From Bombyx mori (taxonomy: Eukaryota > Arthropoda > Insecta > Lepidoptera > Bombycidae): a stretch of DNA of 64,000 nucleotides. Positions 11,062 through 21,073 of this stretch are shown here, piece after piece. The notes under the pieces were generated by a model. That model ran no database searches. It was not told where the DNA came from and saw nothing but the letters and a program-made list of their open reading frames with translations. Location of the stretch: NCBI RefSeq assembly GCF_030269925.1, contig NC_085112.1, positions 10,727,501 to 10,791,500 of the forward strand, given 5' to 3'. The position numbers and the translations under genes were made by a program. Numbering within the stretch: the first letter of the stretch is position 1; each line of letters opens with the position of its first letter.

Positions 11062-11311
11062 TCTATATTAATATATAAATCTACAGTGGTTTTTACGGAT
11101 GTTCCGTTATAACTACTGAACCATGCATCCGATTGACTTGAAACTTGGCATCCATGTAGAAAATACATGTACTTAATGGATAGGCTAATATTTATATGAG
11201 TGTTGGACTCCCTACACCAGCTGCGGGGGCTTTAATGATGAGAATCTTTAGAGGGGTGAGAAATAATAATGTCAATTTTAAATGCTTTGCAAAGCGGACG
11301 GGTACAGCTAG
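11062..11311 (+). mobile_element. Non-autonomous Helitron (type H2), left-arm copy
   Basis: 5' TCTATATTAATATATAAATC after an A. The 3' hairpin GCTTTGCAAAGC is followed by GGACGGGTACAGCTAG and a T. Relatives are the mirrored copy at 20824-21073 and the element at 44777-44980. Confidence 0.8.
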
Positions 11312-11457
11312 TACTCCATAATATTATACATTTACTTAATGCTCGTTTTGTATAGAAATTATATTATATTTCATTGTTTTTTTTGGAAACTTTCTCGTGT
11401 TTCGATCCCCTTTCTTATTCATTATTTTTTTAAGTCATTCATATATCATTTACTAAC

Positions 11458-11517
11458 CTGAGGTCACCTTTTTGAAGTGAAATTTCTTCGAAGACAACTT
11501 TCACGCGCTCCTTTGGC
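11458..11517 (-). pseudogene. Inverted duplicate of CUB exon 2
   Basis: Reverse-complement copy of exon 20618-20677, including its acceptor (CCCTTTCAG) and donor (GTTAGT). It encodes the same 19 complete codons (PKERVKVVFEE...). Downstream exons on this strand (equivalents of 23504 and 27732) do not exist to its left, so this copy cannot make the full domain. Confidence 0.8.
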
Positions 11518-11987
11518 CTGAAAGGGTTAAAAAAACCAGTAAATGTTAAATTGTTCATATACAGATGTTCACGATTCTAAAATGGTTTTTTTTCCAATCT
11601 ATAGTATTATTGAATCATAGGTTGTAATTTTAAGTCAATTTAATATATGTTTGTCGAACTAAAATCAATAAATAGTAGTCAAAGGATTTTGACTCTCCGA
11701 CAATTTTAAAATGCGATGACAGTTTTATTATATGTTATGCATATTTGTTTGCTGCTAGCTATCTGATAGGATTTTTAGGCCATCGGTAGCAGACGATCTT
11801 ACGGATCATCTGATATAAATAGGCTATCATCGTTCAGTGTATGAAGAAAGCCTACGGACACATTTTACAACTTCATTTGTACTAGAATGTTGTAGCCCTG
11901 GATAAAAATCTAATGTGGGGAATTCAATAGTCTCTGTAATAAGCACCACGGCTCTAGATATTAAGGATGTGTACAAGAACTACTGTG

Positions 11988-12121
11988 TGTAACTATACTG
12001 AGACCTTAGAACTTGTATCTCAAGGTGGGTGGCGCATTTACGTTGTAGATGTCTATGGGCTCCAGTAACCACTTAACACCAGGTGGGCTGTGAGTTTGTC
12101 CACCCATCTAAGCAATAAATA
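11988..12121 (+). repeat. Bm1-type SINE 3' fragment (left arm)
   Basis: From ACTATACTGAGACCTTAG to CCCATCTAAGCAATAAAT. Mirrored at 20014-20147. Confidence 0.85.
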
Positions 12122-12123
12122 TA

Positions 12124-12380
12124 AAAGATGTGTGGTGTTGTGGGACACCGGATAGGGATGAAGTTCCTTATTATAAAAATATTAATTTTTAGTTCTGTTC
12201 GAGGTATAAAGAAAATAAAACTAGAGGTTTCGCAACAACCCACGGTCATTCGGTAACGTGCGAAGTTATTGTAGTACACTTCATTCACGGTTGTTTGCAT
12301 AGGAGTTAGTGTATTGGGCAAACGAACGCTCTGAGATCGTAGTCAATAAATGATAAAAAAATATAATTATTATTTTTTGT
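12124..12380 (-). repeat. Truncated copy of the GAACGAAGTTCC element (left arm)
   Basis: Reverse-strand relative of 14473-14812: shares the GGTTGTTGCGAAACCTC and CAAACAACCGTGAATGAAGT blocks but lacks the GATGCGGAGGGGTACCC end. Mirrored at 19755-20011. Confidence 0.75.
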
Positions 12381-12457
12381 ACGTTATTACAAACAACATT
12401 GTCCATTCTTGGAAAATTAGGGATGTGTATAAGGCAATAGAAATGTCAGTACAGTAC

Positions 12458-12614
12458 CTTGCGTGAAAGTGATAAGTACATCGCACGTTGTTGGGATAGA
12501 TGGACGGGTAGCGAGGGCTGTACAGCCGGCCGTGCTGCGGACGGCTCCCGGAACGGCTGAACTGGTAGTCGCATTCCGTGCCCGGGATCCGGACGCCATC
12601 CGTATCGAAGAGTC
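12458..12614 (-). pseudogene. Inverted duplicate of CUB exon 1
   Basis: Exact reverse-complement copy of exon 19521-19677 with both splice sites preserved (TTGTTGTTGCCAG acceptor, GCAAG|GTACTG donor). On the - strand it is followed by the exon-2 copy at 11458 and then by the palindrome edge, so the copy is a two-exon orphan. Confidence 0.8.
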
Positions 12615-12968
12615 CTGGCAACAACAATAGTAGACTTATAGATCTTATACCTTTAAACAAGCAATTCTTGTATATTAATATACATATATATAATCAGAAT
12701 CTCGGAAACGGCTCCAACGATTTTAAAATTTAGTATACAGGGGATTTCGGGGGCGATAAATCGATCTAGCTACGATTTATTTTCAGAAAATGTTGTTTTA
12801 TTCATGTTTTCAATAATCAACTCTTCCTGACATCTATTGGCGAATAATAATACTATTTTTCTTAATTGAGAGCAACTAACCGCTTTAAAGACACAACAAG
12901 ATGGCGTTATCAAAAAAAAACGAGCTTTCTAGTTCATTCTTAATTCAAACAGGTATTAAAATTTTAAA
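12615..12968. other. Intron-like; possible Helitron remnant
   Basis: Holds TATATATAATCAGAATCTCGG and GGGGGCGATAAATCGATCTA blocks of the kind found in Helitron 5' parts, but no clean ends. Confidence 0.3.
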
Positions 12969-13005
12969 CTGGTGGTAGGACCTCTTGTGAGTACGCAAAT
13001 GTCGT
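12969..13005 (+). repeat. Bm1-type SINE sliver
   Basis: ACTGGTGGTAGGACCTCTTG followed by TGAGTACGCAAATG. A minimal fragment of the start of the SINE body. Confidence 0.6.
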
Positions 13006-13144
13006 CGTACGTCGTACGTCTCTAAATCGTCACCTCTCTTTCTGGCAATGTGTCCTACAAATTCGAAACTTCTCCGCATGCTGTAGTTCACTCATTTAAT
13101 GAATAAAAAAAACTCCCTATGCTTGCTCGTCAGTTTAAAGTTTG

Positions 13145-13570
13145 GAAGTTGTCGTTGCCTAAAGGATAAGACGTCCGGTGCATTCGTATATACTTATGCA
13201 ACGGTGTTCAAATCCTGCAGGCGGGTACCAATTTTTCTAATGAAATACGTAGGTACTTAACAAATGACCGAACGACTCAACCGAGTTGGTTCCACGGTGA
13301 ATGAATAGCATCCTGTAATAAAAATCAAACTCGCAAAAATATAATTTGCGTAATTACTGGTGGAAGGACCTCTTGTGAGTACGCAAAAGTAGGTACAATC
13401 ACCCTGCCTATTTCTGCCGTGAAGCAGTAATGCGTTTCGGTTTGAAAGGTGAGGCGTTGTAACTATATTGAGACCTTAGAACTTATAACTCAATGTGGGT
13501 GGTGGCATTTGCGAGATTGTAGATGTCTATGAGCTCGCTTAACACCAGGTGGGCCGTGAGCTCGTCCACC
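13145..13570 (+). repeat. Bm1-type SINE, full length (left arm)
   Basis: tRNA-like head with A box in TTGCCTAAAGGATAAGACG and B box GGTGTTCAAATCCTG, then the whole body to CGTCCACCAACCTAG. Mirrored at 18565-18990. Confidence 0.88.
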
Positions 13571-14472
13571 AACCTAGACTTGAAACAAGTGAGGCTGAGT
13601 TCTGTCTTCGAAAGAGAATTAAGGAGGATTTACGAAAGATTTAAGAAAGTTTATATAGGTATTAATTTTCCCTAAAATAGGCATTAAAAAACTTAAGTGG
13701 TAGATGTGTAAAAACGTATATTGACTGAAAACAAAATTGGCATTGATATCAAAGGGCAAATAACATTTGAACATACGTCTCGTAAATTTTCTTATTTTGT
13801 AGTTTCTGATTTTTGGTGCAAGGCAGCTATGAGCTCAAGATTGAGACATGAGGTATCCGTGAGACAAGGTAATGATATCACTAGGCTCCGATAGATAGGC
13901 CGCGACCTAGTATATCTTAGTTACCCTTACTTACTAAATATTACTCCAATTTTTACTGTATATATGGCTCACGGCCCTGATGGTGGTGAGTGGTTATGAC
14001 ATGGCAGCTTCGTGGCAGAAAACGCAGGATAGCACTACCTACCCGTGTGGACTCATAACCCGCCTAAGCGCCATTTGACTTTTCGTTTGAATTTTTATCA
14101 TCGGCAATCTTTGTTAATTTAATTGTAACGGCTTATTGCAGCCGAAGCCGGGCGTCCATAAAAGTCCCTTGAGTAATATTAAATTATGAGCATCCAGCAA
14201 CGACGGGGTTAATTGACTTAGGAGCTGTTTCCTTTCATAAAGAACCCGGTACCCCAACTCAACAAGAAAGAAAAAAAAGTCCGCGCAAAATAGAGTGGTG
14301 CGAAATTTAATTTCGTTCATTCATTTCGTTGCTGCATACGAAAAATTGTAATTCGGCATTAGATTAAGGCTAAGGGAGATGTACTGTGTAAAGGAAATTG
14401 TGTGAGATTTTTTACATTTTTCTAACTTGATCATTTTTATCAAGCTTCGGCGTCGTGAAGAACTTACTTTTT
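13571..14472. other. Palindrome-arm sequence; one degenerate SINE-like piece
   Basis: At 13965-14090 the reverse complement resembles a diverged SINE body (GAGTCCACACGGGTAGGTA...CCACTCACCACCATCAG). The short - strand ORF at 14114-14320 and its mirror at 17815-18021 show no recognisable domain. Confidence 0.4.
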
Positions 14473-14812
14473 GGAACGAAGTTCCTTATGGGACGATGCG
14501 GAGGGGTACCCTAGCCGGGAAAAAAACGTCCGTAACGTAAGATTTTTATTAGTAATGCACACAGTGTACGACTTAACTTTGTAATAACATACAAAAAATA
14601 ACATATTTTTTTATCATTCATTGACCACGATCTCAGAGCGTTCATTTGCGCAAGATACTAACTCTTATGCAAACAACCGTGAATGAAGTGTACCACAATA
14701 AGTTCGCACGTAACTAAGTGACCGTGGGTTGTTGCGAAACCTCCAGTTTTATTTTCTTTATACCTCGAATAGAAATTAAAATTAATATTTTTATAATAAG
14801 CAACTTCGTTCC
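14473..14812 (+). mobile_element. MITE-like element with GGAACGAAGTTCC ends (left arm)
   Basis: Starts GGAACGAAGTTCCTTATGGG and ends AACTTCGTTCC. The ends are inverted copies of each other and each is internally palindromic. It contains the GATGCGGAGGGGTACCC block. Near-identical copy at 27289-27625, mirror at 17323-17662. Confidence 0.7.
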
Positions 14813-14840
14813 TATCCGGTGTCCCATGACACCACACATC

Positions 14841-15040
14841 TTTTTTTTTTCCTACCTATTCCAGTAACTTCGAGGGGTTATTCTTCACTGGGCTAGTAGG
14901 TGAGCTCACGAGGCTCAACCGGGAGTGTTGCTACCACTGGCCTTAGCAATAGCAGTGCTTCGTAGAATCTACCACCGGATCGGAAACGCGACCCACTGAG
15001 AAGATCCGGCGAGAAACTCAGTGGGCTAGAGAGCTCTAAC
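14841..15040 (-). mobile_element. LINE 3' UTR fragment (family B, left arm)
   Basis: The reverse complement carries CTCGCCGGATCTTCTCAGTG, GATTCTACGAAGCACTGCT and an A-tailed end (CTGGAATAGGTAGGAAAAAA). It is the last large element before the inner edge of the arm. Mirrored at 17095-17294. Confidence 0.8.
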
Positions 15041-15053
15041 AAATACCCTGTCG

Positions 15054-15788
15054 TTGTTACCAGTCTCACGTGTAAAATTCATTCGATCGCTTAGCATTTT
15101 ATTCGAATGGTTGCAAGCATTGCCTTCACCACAGCTGGGGACACTTCTTGATAATAATTCATTGAGAGTGGCCACAGCTTTGAGACTCGGTTGCAGCATT
15201 TGCGAGCCCCATCGATGTGTCTGTGGTAGTATGGTGGATGCCGCCGGGCTGCATGGACTGAGTTGTGTTAGATCGGCTGGCCGCTTCCCGAGACACCATG
15301 CACTTAATGATATTATTCGACGTGCTTTGGTCTCCGCAAATATCCCGTGTGTGTTGGAACCACCAGGCCTCAGCAGGTCGGATGGTAAGAGGCCGGATGG
15401 TTTGACTCTGATTCCTTGGGAGAGGGGACGCTGCTTGTTATGGGACGCAACCTGTAGCTGTACGTACGCGGCGTGTCATTTATCTGGGACCCGACAATGT
15501 GCGGGCTTTGCTGCTGAGGCGTCGGCTAAAACGAAGCATGCCAAGTACGATGCTCTGAAATCTACATACCTGTTTGTTCCAGTGGCAGTGGAAACGACGG
15601 GTGTGTGGAGTTCGGAGGCCAAAAAGTTTATTGCCGCAATTGGCCACCGCCTCAGAGGGCAAGGCCACGATCCTCGGTCTGGGTCGTACCTGGTTCAGAG
15701 ATTATCCATTGCCATACAGCGTGGCAATGCTGCTAGCGTAATGGGTACTTTCGGGCCGGGTGCGATCCAGAGTGGCTTGTTTGACTAG
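15054..15788 (+). pseudogene. C-terminal zinc-finger/restriction-like nuclease part of a retroelement
   Basis: An uninterrupted 244-codon frame that crosses from the left arm into the spacer. A Cys/His cluster (CSICEPHRCVCG at ~48-59, then GLHGLSC and an RHHALN) is followed by GKRPDG and, about a dozen residues later, LWDATC. It then has an AKYDAL stretch and a conserved-looking tail AIQRGNAASVMGTFGPG. The C-rich knuckle followed by PDG...D is the layout of the restriction-like endonuclease at the C-terminus of R2-like and related LINE proteins. I have seen this tail type next to reverse transcriptases in many invertebrate genomes, though the exact clade is unclear. The Met is probably not the natural start, and no reverse transcriptase lies upstream. 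It is a 5'-truncated fragment with an intact frame. Confidence 0.6.
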
Positions 15789-16513
15789 CCGATGCCTACG
15801 CGCGCATTGCTGTTAGCGTGGACCTTTATGTTACATATGACGACGCTTGCAGCTGAAAGTAAGTATTGTACTTTTTGACGAAGCATGTTGCTGATAACTT
15901 TATTTCTGTAATCTGACGAAGCATGTTGCGGATAATAACGTTAATGACGTCATTGGTTTGAGAGATAGTCGTTCGTAATCTCAATTGTATTGTAATAACG
16001 TCTTTTTCGTCCTTAAAAACGTAAGACGGTATCAGTTACAAAAACGTCAGTCTCTTTATATAAAAGCCCAAGCAGTAACAAATCGCGCTCACTCGCGAAC
16101 TCATCTTTTTTTTCCCTCAACACAATACGAACACTCACTGACCTGTCAACACTTTCGATAAGAACAAATTAGAGATCGTGTAGACGTTATTTTTCTACGT
16201 ATTTTTTTTTTAGCTCGAGTCTGGGAGATCGATCGTCTTCGACTGTCATTTGTCAAAGTGAGTTATTTCGCACTTAGTGCTAGTACCATTCGACGATGAA
16301 ATTTTCTAGGTATCAGCGAAAACGCTTTTAATGCTTTGTAAATTTGTCTTATCTTAAGATTCATCGCGTCATCATAATATCATTTATCATTAGTAATGCA
16401 AGATTAAAGAGTTTGAAGCGTTGTTAATGATTTAGACATTTTATGTGAATTGAAATATACTGATTTACGTTGTTACCTCGCTGAATATTTTTATACATAA
16501 CAATAATACACTC
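15789..16513. other. Palindrome spacer: 38-bp tandem duplication and promoter-like DNA
   Basis: TGACGAAGCATGTTGC occurs at 15876 and again at 15914. Downstream lies the TATA/Inr arrangement listed separately. Possibly the 3' UTR of the nuclease-encoding element followed by a second unit. Confidence 0.4.
16057..16093 (+). promoter_or_regulatory. Putative TATA box plus initiator
   Basis: TATATAAAAG at 16057-16066, with the arthropod-like initiator TCACT at 16089-16093, 34 nt from TATA to the A. No clear gene follows: the next ATG (16296) opens only 11 codons. It could belong to a transposon. Confidence 0.35.
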
Positions 16514-16700
16514 ACTGGTGGTAGGACCTCTTGTGAGTCCGCGCGGGTAGGTACCACCACCCTGCCTATTTCTGCCGTGAAGCAGTAATGCGTTTCGGTT
16601 TGAAGGGTGGGGCAGCCGTTGTAACTATACTTGAGACCTTAGAACTTATATCTCAAGGTGGGTGGCGCGTTTACGTTGTAGATGTCTATGGGCTCCAGTA
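16514..16700 (+). repeat. Bm1-type SINE (short form), 3'-truncated
   Basis: Begins exactly at ACTGGTGGTAGGACC and stops at CTATGGGCTCCAGTA followed by A's. Confidence 0.88.
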
Positions 16701-17025
16701 AAAAAATACATATGAGGAGACTTTTAATTCACTTGAAAAACAATAAATGACCTCGAGGTATAAATTTTCGTGATTCATAACGAGAATTTTATCTCTATTC
16801 TTCTTATCTTGAATTTTTGCATTTAGTTTTTGAATACGATCTCTTGATTGATGAAGCTACAGTTTCAAAGTGCCGCACTAACATAAGTTTCACCCGTACG
16901 TCGAAACTCAATATCCGATAAGGCGTGGCTGATTCTGAATAACCCTCTATGTGACATGTCTAATCCGGTCCTTAACGCACAATATTGGGACGTCTCTTTG
17001 CGTAAAAGGCTCTCCAAATATATTT
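16701..17025. other. End of palindrome spacer
   Basis: AT-rich, nothing recognised. Its last bases do not match the sequence inside the other arm. Confidence 0.5.
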
Positions 17026-17094
17026 CATTCGAATAAAATGCTAAGCGATCGAATGAATTTTACACGTGAGACTGGTAACAACGACAGGGTATTT

Positions 17095-17294
17095 GTTAGA
17101 GCTCTCTAGCCCACTGAGTTTCTCGCCGGATCTTCTCAGTGGGTCGCGTTTCCGATCCGGTGGTAGATTCTACGAAGCACTGCTATTGCTAAGGCCAGTG
17201 GTAGCAACACTCCCGGTTGAGCCTCGTGAGCTCACCTACTAGCCCAGTGAAGAATAACCCCTCGAAGTTACTGGAATAGGTAGGAAAAAAAAAA
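17095..17294 (+). mobile_element. LINE 3' UTR fragment (family B, right arm)
   Basis: Mirror of 14841-15040, here in sense orientation: CCCACTGAGTTTCTCGCCGG to GAATAGGTAGGAAAAAA. Confidence 0.8.
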
Positions 17295-17322
17295 GATGTG
17301 TGGTGTCATGGGACACCGGATA

Positions 17323-17662
17323 GGAACGAAGTTGCTTATTATAAAAATATTAATTTTAATTTCTATTCGAGGTATAAAGAAAATAAAACTGGAGGTTTCG
17401 CAACAACCCACGGTCACTTAGTTACGTGCGAACTTATTGTGGTACACTTCATTCACGGTTGTTTGCATAAGAGTTAGTATCTTGCGCAAATGAACGCTCT
17501 GAGATCGTGGTCAATGAATGATAAAAAAATATGTTATTTTTTGTATGTTATTACAAAGTTAAGTCGTACACTGTGTGCATTACTAATAAAAATCTTACGT
17601 TACGGACGTTTTTTTCCCGGCTAGGGTACCCCTCCGCATCGTCCCATAAGGAACTTCGTTCC
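17323..17662 (-). mobile_element. MITE-like element with GGAACGAAGTTCC ends (right arm)
   Basis: Mirror of 14473-14812. Confidence 0.7.
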
Positions 17663-18564
17663 AAAAAGTAAGTTCTTCACGACGCCGAAGCTTGATAAAA
17701 ATGATCAAGTTAGAAAAATGTAAAAAATCTCACACAATTTCCTTTACACAGTACATCTCCCTTAGCCTTAATCTAATGCCGAATTACAATTTTTCGTATG
17801 CAGCAACGAAATGAATGAACGAAATTAAATTTCGCACCACTCTATTTTGCGCGGACTTTTTTTTCTTTCTTGTTGAGTTGGGGTACCGGGTTCTTTATGA
17901 AAGGAAACAGCTCCTAAGTCAATTAACCCCGTCGTTGCTGGATGCTCATAATTTAATATTACTCAAGGGACTTTTATGGACGCCCGGCTTCGGCTGCAAT
18001 AAGCCGTTACAATTAAATTAACAAAGATTGCCGATGATAAAAATTCAAACGAAAAGTCAAATGGCGCTTAGGCGGGTTATGAGTCCACACGGGTAGGTAG
18101 TGCTATCCTGCGTTTTCTGCCACGAAGCTGCCATGTCATAACCACTCACCACCATCAGGGCCGTGAGCCATATATACAGTAAAAATTGGAGTAATATTTA
18201 GTAAGTAAGGGTAACTAAGATATACTAGGTCGCGGCCTATCTATCGGAGCCTAGTGATATCATTACCTTGTCTCACGGATACCTCATGTCTCAATCTTGA
18301 GCTCATAGCTGCCTTGCACCAAAAATCAGAAACTACAAAATAAGAAAATTTACGAGACGTATGTTCAAATGTTATTTGCCCTTTGATATCAATGCCAATT
18401 TTGTTTTCAGTCAATATACGTTTTTACACATCTACCACTTAAGTTTTTTAATGCCTATTTTAGGGAAAATTAATACCTATATAAACTTTCTTAAATCTTT
18501 CGTAAATCCTCCTTAATTCTCTTTCGAAGACAGAACTCAGCCTCACTTGTTTCAAGTCTAGGTT

Positions 18565-18990
18565 GGTGGACGAGCTCACGGCCCACCTGGTGTTAAGCGA
18601 GCTCATAGACATCTACAATCTCGCAAATGCCACCACCCACATTGAGTTATAAGTTCTAAGGTCTCAATATAGTTACAACGCCTCACCTTTCAAACCGAAA
18701 CGCATTACTGCTTCACGGCAGAAATAGGCAGGGTGATTGTACCTACTTTTGCGTACTCACAAGAGGTCCTTCCACCAGTAATTACGCAAATTATATTTTT
18801 GCGAGTTTGATTTTTATTACAGGATGCTATTCATTCACCGTGGAACCAACTCGGTTGAGTCGTTCGGTCATTTGTTAAGTACCTACGTATTTCATTAGAA
18901 AAATTGGTACCCGCCTGCAGGATTTGAACACCGTTGCATAAGTATATACGAATGCACCGGACGTCTTATCCTTTAGGCAACGACAACTTC
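18565..18990 (-). repeat. Bm1-type SINE, full length (right arm)
   Basis: Mirror of 13145-13570. Confidence 0.88.
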
Positions 18991-19520
18991 CAAACTTTAA
19001 ACTGACGAGCAAGCATAGGGAGTTTTTTTTATTCATTAAATGAGTGAACTACAGCATGCGGAGAAGTTTCGAATTTGTAGGACACATTGCCAGAAAGAGA
19101 GGTGACGATTTAGAGACGTACGACGTACGACGACATTTGCGTACTCACAAGAGGTCCTACCACCAGTTTAAAATTTTAATACCTGTTTGAATTAAGAATG
19201 AACTAGAAAGCTCGTTTTTTTTTGATAACGCCATCTTGTTGTGTCTTTAAAGCGGTTAGTTGCTCTCAATTAAGAAAAATAGTATTATTATTCGCCAATA
19301 GATGTCAGGAAGAGTTGATTATTGAAAACATGAATAAAACAACATTTTCTGAAAATAAATCGTAGCTAGATCGATTTATCGCCCCCGAAATCCCCTGTAT
19401 ACTAAATTTTAAAATCGTTGGAGCCGTTTCCGAGATTCTGATTATATATATGTATATTAATATACAAGAATTGCTTGTTTAAAGGTATAAGATCTATAAG
19501 TCTACTATTGTTGTTGCCAG

Positions 19521-19677
19521 GACTCTTCGATACGGATGGCGTCCGGATCCCGGGCACGGAATGCGACTACCAGTTCAGCCGTTCCGGGAGCCGTCCGCAG
19601 CACGGCCGGCTGTACAGCCCTCGCTACCCGTCCATCTATCCCAACAACGTGCGATGTACTTATCACTTTCACGCAAG
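19521..19677 (+). CDS. CUB-domain protein, visible exon 1 (partial gene)
   Basis: Internal exon of a CUB-domain gene on the + strand. It follows the acceptor TTGTTGTTGCCAG and ends at the donor GCAAG|GTACTG. Two leading bases, 51 codons and two trailing bases (AG) give residues 1-51 of the reconstructed 162-residue piece. It contains the first CUB cysteine pair in GTECDYQF and NVRCTYHF, with the typical SPRYPSIYPNN turn between them. CUB domains are extracellular beta-sandwiches. The spelling here resembles arthropod 'suppressor of lurcher 1'-like proteins, which act as glutamate-receptor auxiliary proteins in nematodes, but I assign only CUB with confidence. The Met-starting reading through the upstream intron is not the real start, because the acceptor precedes the conserved part. 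Earlier exons were not found. An exact inverted copy lies at 12458-12614. Confidence 0.88.
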
Positions 19678-19754
19678 GTACTGTACTGACATTTCTATTG
19701 CCTTATACACATCCCTAATTTTCCAAGAATGGACAATGTTGTTTGTAATAACGT

Positions 19755-20011
19755 ACAAAAAATAATAATTATATTTTTTTATCATTTATTGACTACGATC
19801 TCAGAGCGTTCGTTTGCCCAATACACTAACTCCTATGCAAACAACCGTGAATGAAGTGTACTACAATAACTTCGCACGTTACCGAATGACCGTGGGTTGT
19901 TGCGAAACCTCTAGTTTTATTTTCTTTATACCTCGAACAGAACTAAAAATTAATATTTTTATAATAAGGAACTTCATCCCTATCCGGTGTCCCACAACAC
20001 CACACATCTTT
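19755..20011 (+). repeat. Truncated GAACGAAGTTCC element (right arm)
   Basis: Mirror of 12124-12380, inside the intron between CUB exons 1 and 2. Confidence 0.75.
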
Positions 20012-20013
20012 TA

Positions 20014-20147
20014 TATTTATTGCTTAGATGGGTGGACAAACTCACAGCCCACCTGGTGTTAAGTGGTTACTGGAGCCCATAGACATCTACAACGTAAATG
20101 CGCCACCCACCTTGAGATACAAGTTCTAAGGTCTCAGTATAGTTACA
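20014..20147 (-). repeat. Bm1-type SINE 3' fragment (right arm)
   Basis: Mirror of 11988-12121, abutting the element before it. Confidence 0.85.
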
Positions 20148-20617
20148 CACAGTAGTTCTTGTACACATCCTTAATATCTAGAGCCGTGGTGCTTATTACA
20201 GAGACTATTGAATTCCCCACATTAGATTTTTATCCAGGGCTACAACATTCTAGTACAAATGAAGTTGTAAAATGTGTCCGTAGGCTTTCTTCATACACTG
20301 AACGATGATAGCCTATTTATATCAGATGATCCGTAAGATCGTCTGCTACCGATGGCCTAAAAATCCTATCAGATAGCTAGCAGCAAACAAATATGCATAA
20401 CATATAATAAAACTGTCATCGCATTTTAAAATTGTCGGAGAGTCAAAATCCTTTGACTACTATTTATTGATTTTAGTTCGACAAACATATATTAAATTGA
20501 CTTAAAATTACAACCTATGATTCAATAATACTATAGATTGGAAAAAAAACCATTTTAGAATCGTGAACATCTGTATATGAACAATTTAACATTTACTGGT
20601 TTTTTTAACCCTTTCAG

Positions 20618-20677
20618 GCCAAAGGAGCGCGTGAAAGTTGTCTTCGAAGAAATTTCACTTCAAAAAGGTGACCTCAG
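20618..20677 (+). CDS. CUB-domain protein, exon 2
   Basis: A 60-nt exon between acceptor TTTTTTAACCCTTTCAG and donor CTCAG|GTTAGT. Its first base completes the AG left by exon 1 (AGG, Arg). It then encodes PKERVKVVFEEISLQKGDL and leaves AG for exon 3. This is the CUB strand that follows the first disulphide, where family members have an ERV.L.FEEF.L-like run, so the splice prediction is strongly supported by both phase and sequence. Too short to stand out as an ORF. Duplicated in inverted orientation at 11458-11517. Confidence 0.88.
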
Positions 20678-20823
20678 GTTAGTAAATGATATATGAATGA
20701 CTTAAAAAAATAATGAATAAGAAAGGGGATCGAAACACGAGAAAGTTTCCAAAAAAAACAATGAAATATAATATAATTTCTATACAAAACGAGCATTAAG
20801 TAAATGTATAATATTATGGAGTA

Positions 20824-21073
20824 CTAGCTGTACCCGTCCGCTTTGCAAAGCATTTAAAATTGACATTATTATTTCTCACCCCTCTAAAGATTCTCATCAT
20901 TAAAGCCCCCGCAGCTGGTGTAGGGAGTCCAACACTCATATAAATATTAGCCTATCCATTAAGTACATGTATTTTCTACATGGATGCCAAGTTTCAAGTC
21001 AATCGGATGCATGGTTCAGTAGTTATAACGGAACATCCGTAAAAACCACTGTAGATTTATATATTAATATAGA
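20824..21073 (-). mobile_element. Non-autonomous Helitron (type H2), right-arm copy
   Basis: Mirror of 11062-11311. Intronic, antisense to the CUB gene. Confidence 0.8.

Larger units (their letters stand above)
10595..15109 (+). repeat. Left arm of 4.5-kb inverted repeat
   Basis: Every stretch I compared is the exact reverse complement of 17026-21540 under x = 32135 - x, including both CUB exons, the SINEs, the Helitron and the LINE pieces, without any shift in register. Outside 10595 and inside 15109 the match stops abruptly (A vs T at 10594/21541; G vs A at 15110/17025). Some isolated mismatches may have escaped visual comparison. Confidence 0.93.

Noticed and set aside
14114..14320. 68-codon ORF present twice (also 17815-18021)
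   Set aside because: Present twice only because it lies in the palindrome arms. No domain or coding bias.
19475..19765. A 96-codon gene starting MFKGIRS (and its mirror at 12370-12660)
   Set aside because: The conserved CUB part begins after a splice acceptor at 19520 and ends at a donor at 19677. The outer residues are intron translation.
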